NCBI GenBank assembly: GCA_958295605.1
Contig: OY282500.1
Span: forward strand, 24,993,846-25,057,845
Length of the DNA stretch: 64,000 bases
Origin: Ajuga chamaepitys
Taxonomy: Eukaryota > Streptophyta > Magnoliopsida > Lamiales > Lamiaceae
Direction of reading: 5' to 3'
In this document: piece after piece, positions 48,337-62,126 of the stretch
Layout of the letters: every line of letters begins with the position of its first letter
How positions within the stretch are numbered: the stretch's first letter is position 1
The notes under the pieces: generated by a model
Seen by the model: only the letters and a program-made list of their open reading frames with translations
Told to the model about the DNA's origin: nothing
Database searches by the model: none
Program-made: the position numbers and the translations under genes

Positions 48337-51300
48337 ATCGAGTCAAATAGTTGTTGCTTGTGGATCCGAGAAGCCGTATTGGGTCACATTATGCGTACTT
48401 GGTGACTTGATAAGACGAACGGATCAAGTTACGTATACTTGTTGATCCGAGAAGCCAAATTAGGTCAAATGGAGGACTTACTGATCTGAGAAGTCAACTA
48501 GGGTCAAGACAAGCCATAATGATTCGAGAAGTCGAATCGCGTCAAATAGTTGTTGCTTGTTGATCCGAGAAGCCGTATTGGGTCACATTGTGCGTACTTA
48601 GTGACTTGATAAGACCAATGGATCAAGTTATGGATACTTGTTGATCCGAGAAGCCAAATTAGGCCAAATGGAAGACTTGTTGATCCGAGAAGTCAATTAG
48701 GGTCAAAGACAAGCCTTAATGATTCGAGAAGTCGAATCGAGTCAAATAGTTGTTGCTTGTTGATCCGAGAAGCCGTATTGGGTCACATTGTGCGTACTTG
48801 GTGACTTGATAAGACCAACGGATCAAGTTATGGATACTTGTTGATCCGAGAAGCCAAATTAGGTCAAATGGAGGACTTGTTGATCCGAGAAGTCAACTAG
48901 GGTCAAAGACAAGCCTTAATGATTTGAGAAGTCGAATCACGTCAAATAGTTGTTGCTTGTTGATCCGAGAAGCCGTATTGGGTCACATTGTGCGTACTTG
49001 GTGACTTGATAAGACCAACGGATCAAGTTATGGATACTTGTTGATCCGAGAAGCCAAATTAGGTCAAATGGAGGACTTGTTGATCCGAGAAGTCAACTAG
49101 GGTCAAAGACAAGCCTTAATGATTTCAGAAGTCGAATCGCGTCAAATAGTTGTTGCTTGTTGATCCGAGAAGCCGTATTGGGTCACATTGTGCGTACTTG
49201 GTGACTTGATAAGACCAACGGATCAAGTTATGGATACTTGTTGATCCGAGAAGCCAAATTAGGTCAAATGCAAGTCTTGTTGATCCGAGAAGTCAATTAG
49301 GGTCAAAGACAAGCCTTAATGATTCGAGAAGTCGAATCGAGTCAAATAGTTTTTGCTTGTTGATCCGAGAAGCCGTATTGGGTCACATTGTGCGTACTTG
49401 GTGACTTTATAAGACCAACGGATCAAGTTATGGATACTTGTTGATCCGAGAAGCCAAATAAGGCCAAATGGAAGACTTGTTGATCCGAGATGTCAATTAG
49501 GGTCAAAGACAAGCCTTAATGACTCGAGAAGTCGAATCGAGTCAAATAGTTGTTGCTTGTTGATCCGAGAAGTCGTATTGGGTCACATTGTGCGTACTTG
49601 GTGACTTGATAAGACCAACGGATCAAGTTATGGATACTTGTTGATCCGAGAAGCCAAATTAGGTCAAATGCAAGTCTTGTTGATCCGAGAAGTCAATTAG
49701 GGTCAAAGACAAGCCTTAATGATTCGAGAAGTCGAATCGAGTCAAATAGTTGTTGCTTGTTGATCCGAAAAGCCGTATTGGGTCACATTGTGCATACTTG
49801 GTGACTTGATAAAGAAAATGGATCGAGTTAGGGATATTTGTTTATCCGAGAAGCCAAATTAGGTCAGATGGAAGACTTGTTGATCCGAGAAGTCAATTAG
49901 GGTCAAAGACAAGCCTTAATGATTCGAAAAGTCGAATCGAGTCAAATAGTTGTTGCTTGTGGATCCGAGAAGCCGTATTGGGTCACATTATGCGTACTTG
50001 GTGACTTGATAAGACCAACGGATCAAGTTACGTATACTTGTTGATCCGAGAAGCCAAATTAGGTCAAATGGAGGACTTACTGATCTGAGAAGTCAACTAG
50101 GGTCAAGACAAGCCATAATGATTCGAGAAGTCGAATCGCGTCAAATAGTTGTTGCTTGTTGATTCGAGAAGCCGTATTGGGTCACATTGTGCGTACTTAG
50201 TGACTTGATAAGACCAATGGATCAAGTTATGGATACTTGTTGATCCGAGAAGCCAAATTAGGCCAAATGGAAGACTTGTTGATCCGAGAAGTCAATTAGG
50301 GTCAAAGACAAGCCTTAATGATTCGAGAAGTCGAATCGAGTCAAATAGTTGTTGCTTGTTGATCCGAGAAGCCGTATTGGGTCACATTGTGCGTACTTGG
50401 TGACTTGATAAGACCAACGGATCAAGTTATGGATACTTGTTGATCCGAGAAGCCAAATTAGGTCAAATGGAGGACTTGTTGATCCGAGAAGTCAACTAGG
50501 GTCAAAGACAAGCCTTAATGATTTGAGAAGTCGAATCGCGTCAAATAGTTGTTGCTTGTTGATCCGAGAAGCCGTATTGGGTCACATTGTGCGTACTTGG
50601 TGACTTGATAAGACCAACGGATCAAGTTATGGATACTTGTTGATCCGAGAAGCCAAATTAGGTCAAATGGAGGACTTGTTGATCCGAGAAGTCAACTAGG
50701 GTCAAAGACAAGCCTTAATGATTTCAGAAGTCGAATCGCGTCAAATAGTTGTTGCTTGTTGATCCGAGAAGCCGTATTGGGTCACATTGTGCGTACTTGG
50801 TGACTTGATAAGACCAACGGATCAAGTTATGGATACTTGTTGATCCGAGAAGCCAAATTAGGTCAAATGCAAGTCTTGTTGATCCGAGAAGTCAATTAGG
50901 GTCAAAGACAAGCCTTAATGATTCGAGAAGTCGAATCGAGTCAAATAGTTGTTGCTTGTTGATCCGAAAAGCCGTATTGGGTCACATTGTGCATACTTGG
51001 TGACTTGATAAAGAAAATGGATCGAGTTAGGGATATTTGTTTATCCGAGAAGCCAAATTAGGTCAGATGGAAGACTTGTTGATCCGAGAAGTCAACTAGG
51101 GTCAAAGACAAGCCTTAATGATTCGAAAAGTCGAATCGAGTCAAATAGTTGTTGCTTGTGGATCCGAGAAGCCGTATTGGGTCACATTATGCGTACTTGG
51201 TGACTTGATAAGACCAACGGATCAAGTTACGTATACTTGTTGATCCGAGAAGCCAAATTAGGTCAAATGGAGGACTTAATGATCTGAGAAGTCAACTAGG

Positions 51301-53132
51301 GTCAAGACAAGCCATAATGATTCGAGAAGTCGAATCGCGTCAAATAGTTGTTGCTTGTTGATCCGAGAAGCCGTATTGGGTCACATTGTGCGTACTTAGT
51401 GACTTGATAAGACCAATGGATCAAGTTATGGATACTTGTTGATCCGAGAAGCCAAATTAGGCCAAATGGAGGACTTGTTGATCCGAGAAGTCAACTAGGG
51501 TCAAAGACAAGCCTTAATGATTTGAGAAGTCGAATCGCGTCAAATAGTTGTTGCTTGTTGATCCGAGAAGCCGTATTGGGTCACATTGTGCGTACTTGGT
51601 GACTTGGTAAGACCAACGGATCAAGTTATGGATACTTGTTGATCCGAGAAGCCAAATTAGGTCAAATGCAAGTCTTGTTGATCCGAGAAGTCAATTAGGG
51701 TCAAAGACAAGCCTTAATGATTCGAGAAGTCGAATCGAGTCAAATAGTTTTTGCTTGTTGATCCGAGACGCCGTATTAGGTCACATTGTGCGTACTTGGT
51801 GGCTTGATAAGACCAACGGATCAAGTTATGGATACTTGTTGATCCGAGAAGCCAAATTAGGTCAAATGGAGGACTTGTTGATCCGAGAAGTCAACTAGGG
51901 TCAAAGACAAGCCTTAATGATTCGAGAAGTCGAATCGCGTCAAATAGTTGTTGCTTGTTGATCCGAGAAGCCGTATTGGGTCACATTGTGCGTACTTGGT
52001 GACTTTATAAGACCAACGGATCAAGTTATGGATACTTGTTGATCCGAGAAGCCAAATAAGGCCAAATGGAAGACTTGTTGATCCGAGATGTCAATTAGGG
52101 TCAAAGACAAGCCTTAATGACTCGAGAAGTCGAATCGAGTCAAATAGTTGTTGCTTGTTGATCCGAGAAGTCGTATTGGGTCACATTGTGCGTACTTGGT
52201 GACTTGATAAGACCAACGGATCAAGTTATGGATACTTGTTGATCCGAGAAGCCAAATTAGGTCAAATGCAAGTCTTGTTGATCCGAGAAGTCAATTAGGG
52301 TCAAAGACAAGCCTTAATGATTCGAGAAGTCGAATCGAGTCAAATAGTTGTTGCTTGTTGATCCGAAAAGCCGTATTGGGTCACATTGTGCATACTTGGT
52401 GACTTGATAAAGAAAATGGATCGAGTTAGGGATATTTGTTTATCCGAGAAGCCAAATTAGGTCAGATGGAAGACTTGTTGATCCGAGAAGTCAATTAGGG
52501 TCAAAGACAAGCCTTAATGATTCGAAAAGTCGAATCGAGTCAAATAGTTGTTGCTTGTGGATCCGAGAAGCCGTATTGGGTCACATTATGCGTACTTGGT
52601 GACTTGATAAGACCAACGGATCAAGTTACGTATACTTGTTGATCCGAGAAGCCAAATTAGGTCAAATGGAGGACTTACTGATCTGAGAAGTCAACTAGGG
52701 TCAAGACAAGCCATAATGATTCGAGAAGTCGAATCGCGTCAAATAGTTGTTGCTTGTTGATCCGAGAAGCCGTATTGGGTCTCATTGTGCGTACTTAGTG
52801 ACTTGATAAGACCAATGGATCAAGTTATGGATACTTGTTGATCCGAGAAGCCAAATTAGGCCAAATGGAAGACTTGTTGATCCGAGAAGTCAATTAGGGT
52901 CAAAGACAAGCCTTAATGATTCGAGAAGTCGAATCGAGTCAAATAGTTGTTGCTTGTTGATCCGAGAAGCCGTATTGGGTCACATTGTGCGTACTTGGTG
53001 ACTTGATAAGACCAACGGGTCAAGTTATGGATACTTGTTGATCCGAGAAGCCAAATTAGGTCAAATGGAGGACTTGTTGATCCGAGAAGTCAACTAGGGT
53101 CAAAGACAAGCCTTAATGATTTGAGAAGTCGA
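48337..53132 (+). repeat. Mixed 8-, 6- and 7-mer HORs
   Basis: M6 starts at 48337, 49936, 51135 and 52534 give lengths of 1,599, 1,199 and 1,399 bp, and the next M6 is at 54133 (1,599). An M1 variant with AAATTAGGCC plus AAATGGAAGA follows M6 at 48536, 50135 and 52733. M6 now carries CTTACTGATCTG (48479, 50078, 52674), except the unit at 51135, which keeps the older CTTAATGATCTG. Private changes are TTGGTAAGACC near 51605, GGTCTCATTG near 52778 and GACGAACGG near 48416. Confidence 0.78.
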
Positions 53133-56130
53133 ATCACGTCAAATAGTTGTTGCTTGTTGATCCGAGAAGCCGTATTGGGTCACATTGTGCGTACTTGGTG
53201 ACTTGATAAGACCAACGGATCAAGTTATGGATACTTGTTGATCCGAGAAGCCAAATTAGGTCAAATGGAGGACTTGTTGATCCGAGAAGTCAACTAGGGT
53301 CAAAGACAAGCCTTAATGATTTCAGAAGTCGAATCGCGTCAAATAGTTGTTGCTTGTTGATCCGAGAAGCCGTATTGGGTCACATTGTGCGTACTTGGTG
53401 ACTTGATAAGACCAACGGATCAAGTTATGGATACTTGTTGATCCGAGAAGCCAAATTAGGTCAAATGCAAGTCTTGTTGATCCGAGAAGTCAATTAGGGT
53501 CAAAGACAAGCCTTAATGATTCGAGAAGTCGAATCGAGTCAAATAGTTTTTGCTTGTTGATCCGAGAAGCCGTATTGGGTCACATTGTGCGTACTTGGTG
53601 ACTTTATAAGACCAACGGATCAAGTTATGGGTACTTGTTGATCCGAGAAGCCAAATAAGGCCAAATGGAAGACTTGTTGATCCGAGATGTCAATTAGGGT
53701 CAAAGACAAGCCTTAATGACTCGAGAAGTCGAATCGAGTCAAATAGTTGTTGCTTGTTGATCCGAGAAGTCGTATTGGGTCACATTGTGCGTACTTGGTG
53801 ACTTGATAAGACCAACGGATCAAGTTATGGATACTTGTTGATCCGAGAAGCCAAATTAGGTCAAATGCAAGTCTTGTTGATCCGAGAAGTCAATTAGGGT
53901 CAAAGACAAGCCTTAATGATTCGAGAAGTCGAATCGAGCCAAATAGTTGTTGCTTGTTGATCCGAAAAGCCGTATTGGGTCACATTGTGCATACTTGGTG
54001 ACTTGATAAAGAAAATGGATCGAGTTAGGGATATTTGTTTATCCGAGAAGCCAAATTAGGTCAGATGGAAGACTTGTTGATCCGAGAAGTCAATTAGGGT
54101 CAAAGACAAGCCTTAATGATTCGAAAAGTCGAATCGAGTCAAATAGTTGTTGCTTGTGGATCCGAGAAGCCGTATTGGGTCACATTATGCGTACTTGGTG
54201 ACTTGATAAGACCAACGGATCAAGTTACGTATACTTGTTGATCCGAGAAGCCAAATTAGGTCAAATGGAGGACTTACTGATCAGAGAAGTCAACTAGGGT
54301 CAAGACAAGCCATAATGATTCGAGAAGTCGAATCGCGTCAAATAGTTGTTGCTTGTTGATCCGAGAAGCCGTATTGGGTCACATTGTGCGTACTTGGTGA
54401 CTTGATAAGACCAACGGATCAAGTTATGGATACTTGTTGATCCGAGAAGCCAAATTAGGTCAAATGGAGGACTTGTTGATCCGAGAAGTCAACTAGGGTC
54501 AAAGACAAGCCTTAATGATTTCAGAAGTCGAATCGCGTCAAATAGTTGTTGCTTGTTGATCCGAGAAGCCGTATTGGGTCACATTGTGCGTACTTGGTGA
54601 CTTGATAAGACCAACGGATCAAGTTATGGATACTTGTTGATCCGAGAAGCCAAATTAGGTCAAATGCAAGTCTTGTTGATCCGAGAAGTCAATTAGGGTC
54701 AAAGACAAGCCTTAATGATTCGAGAAGTCGAATCGAGTCAAATAGTTTTTGCTTGTTGATCCGAGAAGCCGTATTGGGTCACATTGTGCGTACTTGGTGA
54801 CTTTATAAGACCAACGGATCAAGTTATGGATACTTGTTGATCCGAGAAGCCAAATAAGGCCAAATGGAAGACTTGTTGATCCGAGATGTCAATTAGGGTC
54901 AAAGACAAGCCTTAATGACTCGAGAAGTCGAATCGAGTCAAATAGTTGTTGCTTGTTGATCCGAGAAGTCGTATTGGGTCACATTGTGCGTACTTGGTGA
55001 CTTGATAAGACCAACGGATCAAGTTATGGATACTTGTTGATCCGAGAAGCCAAATTAGGTCAAATGCAAGTCTTGTTGATCCGAGAAGTCAATTAGGGTC
55101 AAAGACAAGCCTTAATGATTCGAGAAGTCGAATCGAGTCAAATAGTTGTTGCTTGTTGATCCGAAAAGCCGTATTGGGTCACATTGTGCATACTTGGTGA
55201 CTTGATAAAGAAAATGGATCGAGTTAGGGATATTTGTTTATCCGAGAAGCCAAATTAGGTCAGATGGAAGACTTGTTGATCCGAGAAGTCAATTAGGGTC
55301 AAAGACAAGCCTTAATGATTCGAAAAGTCGAATCGAGTCAAATAGTTGTTGCTTGTGGATCCGAGAAGCCGTATTGGGTCACATTATGCGTACTTGGTGA
55401 CTTGATAAGACCAACGGATCAAGTTACGTATACTTGTTGATCCGAGAAGCCAAATTAGGTCAAATGGAGGACTTACTGATCAGAGAAGTCAACTAGGGTC
55501 AAGACAAGCCATAATGATTCGAGAAGTCGAATCGCGTCAAATAGTTGTTGCTTGTTGATCCGAGAAGCCGTATTGGGTCACATTGTGCGTACTTAGTGAC
55601 TTGATAAGACCAATGGATCAAGTTATGGATACTTGTTGATCCGAGAAGCCAAATTAGGCCAAATGGAAGACTTGTTGATCCGAGAAGTCAATTAGGGTCA
55701 AAGACAAGCCTTAATGATTCGAGAAGTCGAATCGAGTCAAATAGTTGTTGCTTGTTGATCCGAGAAGCCGTATTGGGTCACATTGTGCGTACTTGGTGAC
55801 TTGATAAGACCAACGGATCAAGTTATGGATACTTGTTGATCCGAGAAGCCAAATTAGGTCAAATGGAGGACTTGTTGATCCGAGAAGTCAACTAGGGTCA
55901 AAGACAAGCCTTAATGATTTGAGAAGTCGAATCGCGTCAAATAGTTGTTGCTTGTTGATCCGAGAAGCCGTATTGGGTCACATTGTGCGTACTTGGTGAC
56001 TTGATAAGACCAACGGATCAAGTTATGGATACTTGTTGATCCGAGAAGCCAAATTAGGTCAAATGGAGGACTTGTTGATCCGAGAAGTCAACTAGGGTCA
56101 AAGACAAGCCTTAATGATTTGAGAAGTCGA
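53133..56130 (+). repeat. 15-monomer composite HOR (2,998 bp), copy 1
   Basis: It joins a 9-monomer and a 6-monomer unit, with M6 at 54133 and 55332. Marks are ATCACGTC (53135), TATGGGTACTTG (about 53628), ATCGAGCCAAAT (53937) and CTTACTGATCAG in both M6 units. It has the same length as the 15-mer at 6359-12354, but its classes are different, so the match in length is only arithmetic (13 x 200 + 2 x 199). Confidence 0.87.
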
Positions 56131-59128
56131 ATCACGTCAAATAGTTGTTGCTTGTTGATCCGAGAAGCCGTATTGGGTCACATTGTGCGTACTTGGTGAC
56201 TTGATAAGACCAACGGATCAAGTTATGGATACTTGTTGATCCGAGAAGCCAAATTAGGTCAAATGGAGGACTTGTTGATCCGAGAAGTCAACTAGGGTCA
56301 AAGACAAGCCTTAATGATTTCAGAAGTCGAATCGCGTCAAATAGTTGTTGCTTGTTGATCCGAGAAGCCGTATTGGGTCACATTGTGCGTACTTGGTGAC
56401 TTGATAAGACCAACGGATCAAGTTATGGATACTTGTTGATCCGAGAAGCCAAATTAGGTCAAATGCAAGTCTTGTTGATCCGAGAAGTCAATTAGGGTCA
56501 AAGACAAGCCTTAATGATTCGAGAAGTCGAATCGAGTCAAATAGTTTTTGCTTGTTGATCCGAGAAGCCGTATTGGGTCACATTGTGCGTACTTGGTGAC
56601 TTTATAAGACCAACGGATCAAGTTATGGGTACTTGTTGATCCGAGAAGCCAAATAAGGCCAAATGGAAGACTTGTTGATCCGAGATGTCAATTAGGGTCA
56701 AAGACAAGCCTTAATGACTCGAGAAGTCGAATCGAGTCAAATAGTTGTTGCTTGTTGATCCGAGAAGTCGTATTGGGTCACATTGTGCGTACTTGGTGAC
56801 TTGATAAGACCAACGGATCAAGTTATGGATACTTGTTGATCCGAGAAGCCAAATTAGGTCAAATGCAAGTCTTGTTGATCCGAGAAGTCAATTAGGGTCA
56901 AAGACAAGCCTTAATGATTCGAGAAGTCGAATCGAGCCAAATAGTTGTTGCTTGTTGATCCGAAAAGCCGTATTGGGTCACATTGTGCATACTTGGTGAC
57001 TTGATAAAGAAAATGGATCGAGTTAGGGATATTTGTTTATCCGAGAAGCCAAATTAGGTCAGATGGAAGACTTGTTGATCCGAGAAGTCAATTAGGGTCA
57101 AAGACAAGCCTTAATGATTCGAAAAGTCGAATCGAGTCAAATAGTTGTTGCTTGTGGATCCGAGAAGCCGTATTGGGTCACATTATGCGTACTTGGTGAC
57201 TTGATAAGACCAACGGATCAAGTTACGTATACTTGTTGATCCGAGAAGCCAAATTAGGTCAAATGGAGGACTTACTGATCAGAGAAGTCAACTAGGGTCA
57301 AGACAAGCCATAATGATTCGAGAAGTCGAATCGCGTCAAATAGTTGTTGCTTGTTGATCCGAGAAGCCGTATTGGGTCACATTGTGCGTACTTGGTGACT
57401 TGATAAGACCAACGGATCAAGTTATGGATACTTGTTGATCCGAGAAGCCAAATTAGGTCAAATGGAGGACTTGTTGATCCGAGAAGTCAACTAGGGTCAA
57501 AGACAAGCCTTAATGATTTCAGAAGTCGAATCGCGTCAAATAGTTGTTGCTTGTTGATCCGAGAAGCCGTATTGGGTCACATTGTGCGTACTTGGTGACT
57601 TGATAAGACCAACGGATCAAGTTATGGATACTTGTTGATCCGAGAAGCCAAATTAGGTCAAATGCAAGTCTTGTTGATCCGAGAAGTCAATTAGGGTCAA
57701 AGACAAGCCTTAATGATTCGAGAAGTCGAATCGAGTCAAATAGTTTTTGCTTGTTGATCCGAGAAGCCGTATTGGGTCACATTGTGCGTACTTGGTGACT
57801 TTATAAGACCAACGGATCAAGTTATGGATACTTGTTGATCCGAGAAGCCAAATAAGGCCAAATGGAAGACTTGTTGATCCGAGATGTCAATTAGGGTCAA
57901 AGACAAGCCTTAATGACTCGAGAAGTCGAATCGAGTCAAATAGTTGTTGCTTGTTGATCCGAGAAGTCGTATTGGGTCACATTGTGCGTACTTGGTGACT
58001 TGATAAGACCAACGGATCAAGTTATGGATACTTGTTGATCCGAGAAGCCAAATTAGGTCAAATGCAAGTCTTGTTGATCCGAGAAGTCAATTAGGGTCAA
58101 AGACAAGCCTTAATGATTCGAGAAGTCGAATCGAGTCAAATAGTTGTTGCTTGTTGATCCGAAAAGCCGTATTGGGTCACATTGTGCATACTTGGTGACT
58201 TGATAAAGAAAATGGATCGAGTTAGGGATATTTGTTTATCCGAGAAGCCAAATTAGGTCAGATGGAAGACTTGTTGATCCGAGAAGTCAATTAGGGTCAA
58301 AGACAAGCCTTAATGATTCGAAAAGTCGAATCGAGTCAAATAGTTGTTGCTTGTGGATCCGAGAAGCCGTATTGGGTCACATTATGCGTACTTGGTGACT
58401 TGATAAGACCAACGGATCAAGTTACGTATACTTGTTGATCCGAGAAGCCAAATTAGGTCAAATGGAGGACTTACTGATCAGAGAAGTCAACTAGGGTCAA
58501 GACAAGCCATAATGATTCGAGAAGTCGAATCGCGTCAAATAGTTGTTGCTTGTTGATCCGAGAAGCCGTATTGGGTCACATTGTGCGTACTTAGTGACTT
58601 GATAAGACCAATGGATCAAGTTATGGATACTTGTTGATCCGAGAAGCCAAATTAGGCCAAATGGAAGACTTGTTGATCCGAGAAGTCAATTAGGGTCAAA
58701 GACAAGCCTTAATGATTCGAGAAGTCGAATCGAGTCAAATAGTTGTTGCTTGTTGATCCGAGAAGCCGTATTGGGTCACATTGTGCGTACTTGGTGACTT
58801 GATAAGACCAACGGATCAAGTTATGGATACTTGTTGATCCGAGAAGCCAAATTAGGTCAAATGGAGGACTTGTTGATCCGAGAAGTCAACTAGGGTCAAA
58901 GACAAGCCTTAATGATTTGAGAAGTCGAATCGCGTCAAATAGTTGTTGCTTGTTGATCCGAGAAGCCGTATTGGGTCACATTGTGCGTACTTGGTGACTT
59001 GATAAGACCAACGGATCAAGTTATGGATACTTGTTGATCCGAGAAGCCAAATTAGGTCAAATGGAGGACTTGTTGATCCGAGAAGTCAACTAGGGTCAAA
59101 GACAAGCCTTAATGATTTGAGAAGTCGA
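56131..59128 (+). repeat. 15-monomer composite HOR (2,998 bp), copy 2
   Basis: All fifteen classes repeat copy 1 at an offset of 2,998: ATCACGTC 56133, TATGGGTACTTG about 56626, CGAGCCAAAT 56935, and M6 at 57131 and 58330. I saw no difference between the two copies at the marks checked. Confidence 0.87.
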
Positions 59129-62126
59129 ATCACGTCAAATAGTTGTTGCTTGTTGATCCGAGAAGCCGTATTGGGTCACATTGTGCGTACTTGGTGACTT
59201 GATAAGACCAACGGATCAAGTTATGGATACTTGTTGATCCGAGAAGCCAAATTAGGTCAAATGGAGGACTTGTTGATCCGAGAAGTCAACTAGGGTCAAA
59301 GACAAGCCTTAATGATTTCAGAAGTCGAATCGCGTCAAATAGTTGTTGCTTGTTGATCCGAGAAGCCGTATTGGGTCACATTGTGCGTACTTGGTGACTT
59401 GATAAGACCAACGGATCAAGTTATGGATACTTGTTGATCCGAGAAGCCAAATTAGGTCAAATGCAAGTCTTGTTGATCCGAGAAGTCAATTAGGGTCAAA
59501 GACAAGCCTTAATGATTCGAGAAGTCGAATCGAGTCAAATAGTTTTTGCTTGTTGATCCGAGAAGCCGTATTGGGTCACATTGTGCGTACTTGGTGACTT
59601 TATAAGACCAACGGATCAAGTTATGGGTACTTGTTGATCCGAGAAGCCAAATAAGGCCAAATGGAAGACTTGTTGATCCGAGATGTCAATTAGGGTCAAA
59701 GACAAGCCTTAATGACTCGAGAAGTCGAATCGAGTCAAATAGTTGTTGCTTGTTGATCCGAGAAGTCGTATTGGGTCACATTGTGCGTACTTGGTGACTT
59801 GATAAGACCAACGGATCAAGTTATGGATACTTGTTGATCCGAGAAGCCAAATTAGGTCAAATGCAAGTCTTGTTGATCCGAGAAGTCAATTAGGGTCAAA
59901 GACAAGCCTTAATGATTCGAGAAGTCGAATCGAGCCAAATAGTTGTTGCTTGTTGATCCGAAAAGCCGTATTGGGTCACATTGTGCATACTTGGTGACTT
60001 GATAAAGAAAATGGATCGAGTTAGGGATATTTGTTTATCCGAGAAGCCAAATTAGGTCAGATGGAAGACTTGTTGATCCGAGAAGTCAATTAGGGTCAAA
60101 GACAAGCCTTAATGATTCGAAAAGTCGAATCGAGTCAAATAGTTGTTGCTTGTGGATCCGAGAAGCCGTATTGGGTCACATTATGCGTACTTGGTGACTT
60201 GATAAGACCAACGGATCAAGTTACGTATACTTGTTGATCCGAGAAGCCAAATTAGGTCAAATGGAGGACTTACTGATCAGAGAAGTCAACTAGGGTCAAG
60301 ACAAGCCATAATGATTCGAGAAGTCGAATCGCGTCAAATAGTTGTTGCTTGTTGATCCGAGAAGCCGTATTGGGTCACATTGTGCGTACTTGGTGACTTG
60401 ATAAGACCAACGGATCAAGTTATGGATACTTGTTGATCCGAGAAGCCAAATTAGGTCAAATGGAGGACTTGTTGATCCGAGAAGTCAACTAGGGTCAAAG
60501 ACAAGCCTTAATGATTTCAGAAGTCGAATCGCGTCAAATAGTTGTTGCTTGTTGATCCGAGAAGCCGTATTGGGTCACATTGTGCGTACTTGGTGACTTG
60601 ATAAGACCAACGGATCAAGTTATGGATACTTGTTGATCCGAGAAGCCAAATTAGGTCAAATGCAAGTCTTGTTGATCCGAGAAGTCAATTAGGGTCAAAG
60701 ACAAGCCTTAATGATTCGAGAAGTCGAATCGAGTCAAATAGTTTTTGCTTGTTGATCCGAGAAGCCGTATTGGGTCACATTGTGCGTACTTGGTGACTTT
60801 ATAAGACCAACGGATCAAGTTATGGATACTTGTTGATCCGAGAAGCCAAATAAGGCCAAATGGAAGACTTGTTGATCCGAGATGTCAATTAGGGTCAAAG
60901 ACAAGCCTTAATGACTCGAGAAGTCGAATCGAGTCAAATAGTTGTTGCTTGTTGATCCGAGAAGTCGTATTGGGTCACATTGTGCGTACTTGGTGACTTG
61001 ATAAGACCAACGGATCAAGTTATGGATACTTGTTGATCAGAGAAGCCAAATTAGGTCAAATGCAAGTCTTGTTGATCCGAGAAGTCAATTAGGGTCAAAG
61101 ACAAGCCTTAATGATTCGAGAAGTCGAATCGAGTCAAATAGTTGTTGCTTGTTGATCCGAAAAGCCGTATTGGGTCACATTGTGCATACTTGGTGACTTG
61201 ATAAAGAAAATGGATCGAGTTAGGGATATTTGTTTATCCGAGAAGCCAAATTAGGTCAGATGGAAGACTTGTTGATCCGAGAAGTCAATTAGGGTCAAAG
61301 ACAAGCCTTAATGATTCGAAAAGTCGAATCGAGTCAAATAGTTGTTGCTTGTGGATCCGAGAAGCCGTATTGGGTCACATTATGCGTACTTGGTGACTTG
61401 ATAAGACCAACGGATCAAGTTACGTATACTTGTTGATCCGAGAAGCCAAATTAGGTCAAATGGAGGACTTACTGATCAGAGAAGTCAACTAGGGTCAAGA
61501 CAAGCCATAATGATTCGAGAAGTCGAATCGCGTCAAATAGTTGTTGCTTGTTGATCCGAGAAGCCGTATTGGGTCACATTGTGCGTACTTAGTGACTTGA
61601 TAAGACCAATGGATCAAGTTATGGATACTTGTTGATCCGAGAAGCCAAATTAGGCCAAATGGAAGACTTGTTGATCCGAGAAGTCAATTAGGGTCAAAGA
61701 CAAGCCTTAATGATTCGAGAAGTCGAATCGAGTCAAATAGTTGTTGCTTGTTGATCCGAGAAGCCGTATTGGGTCACATTGTGCGTACTTGGTGACTTGA
61801 TAAGACCAACGGATCAAGTTATGGATACTTGTTGATCCGAGAAGCCAAATTAGGTCAAATGGAGGACTTGTTGATCCGAGAAGTCAACTAGGGTCAAAGA
61901 CAAGCCTTAATGATTTGAGAAGTCGAATCGCGTCAAATAGTTGTTGCTTGTTGATCCGAGAAGCCGTATTGGGTCACATTGTGCGTACTTGGTGACTTGA
62001 TAAGACCAACGGATCAAGTTATGGATACTTGTTGATCCGAGAAGCCAAATTAGGTCAAATGGAGGACTTGTTGATCCGAGAAGTCAACTAGGGTCAAAGA
62101 CAAGCCTTAATGATTTCAGAAGTCGA
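59129..62126 (+). repeat. 15-monomer composite HOR (2,998 bp), copy 3
   Basis: M6 units are at 60129 and 61328. ATCACGTC is at 59131 and CGAGCCAAAT at about 59933. The last unit (61927) already ends GATTTCAG, the ending of the next cycle's first class, so one monomer was lost by in-register exchange. TTGATCAGAGAAG near 61034 is private. Confidence 0.83.

Noticed and set aside
6359..62126. The two 2,998-bp HORs (6359-12354 and 53133-62126) as copies of one another
   Set aside because: They share only their length, 13 x 200 + 2 x 199. Their class orders and private marks differ.
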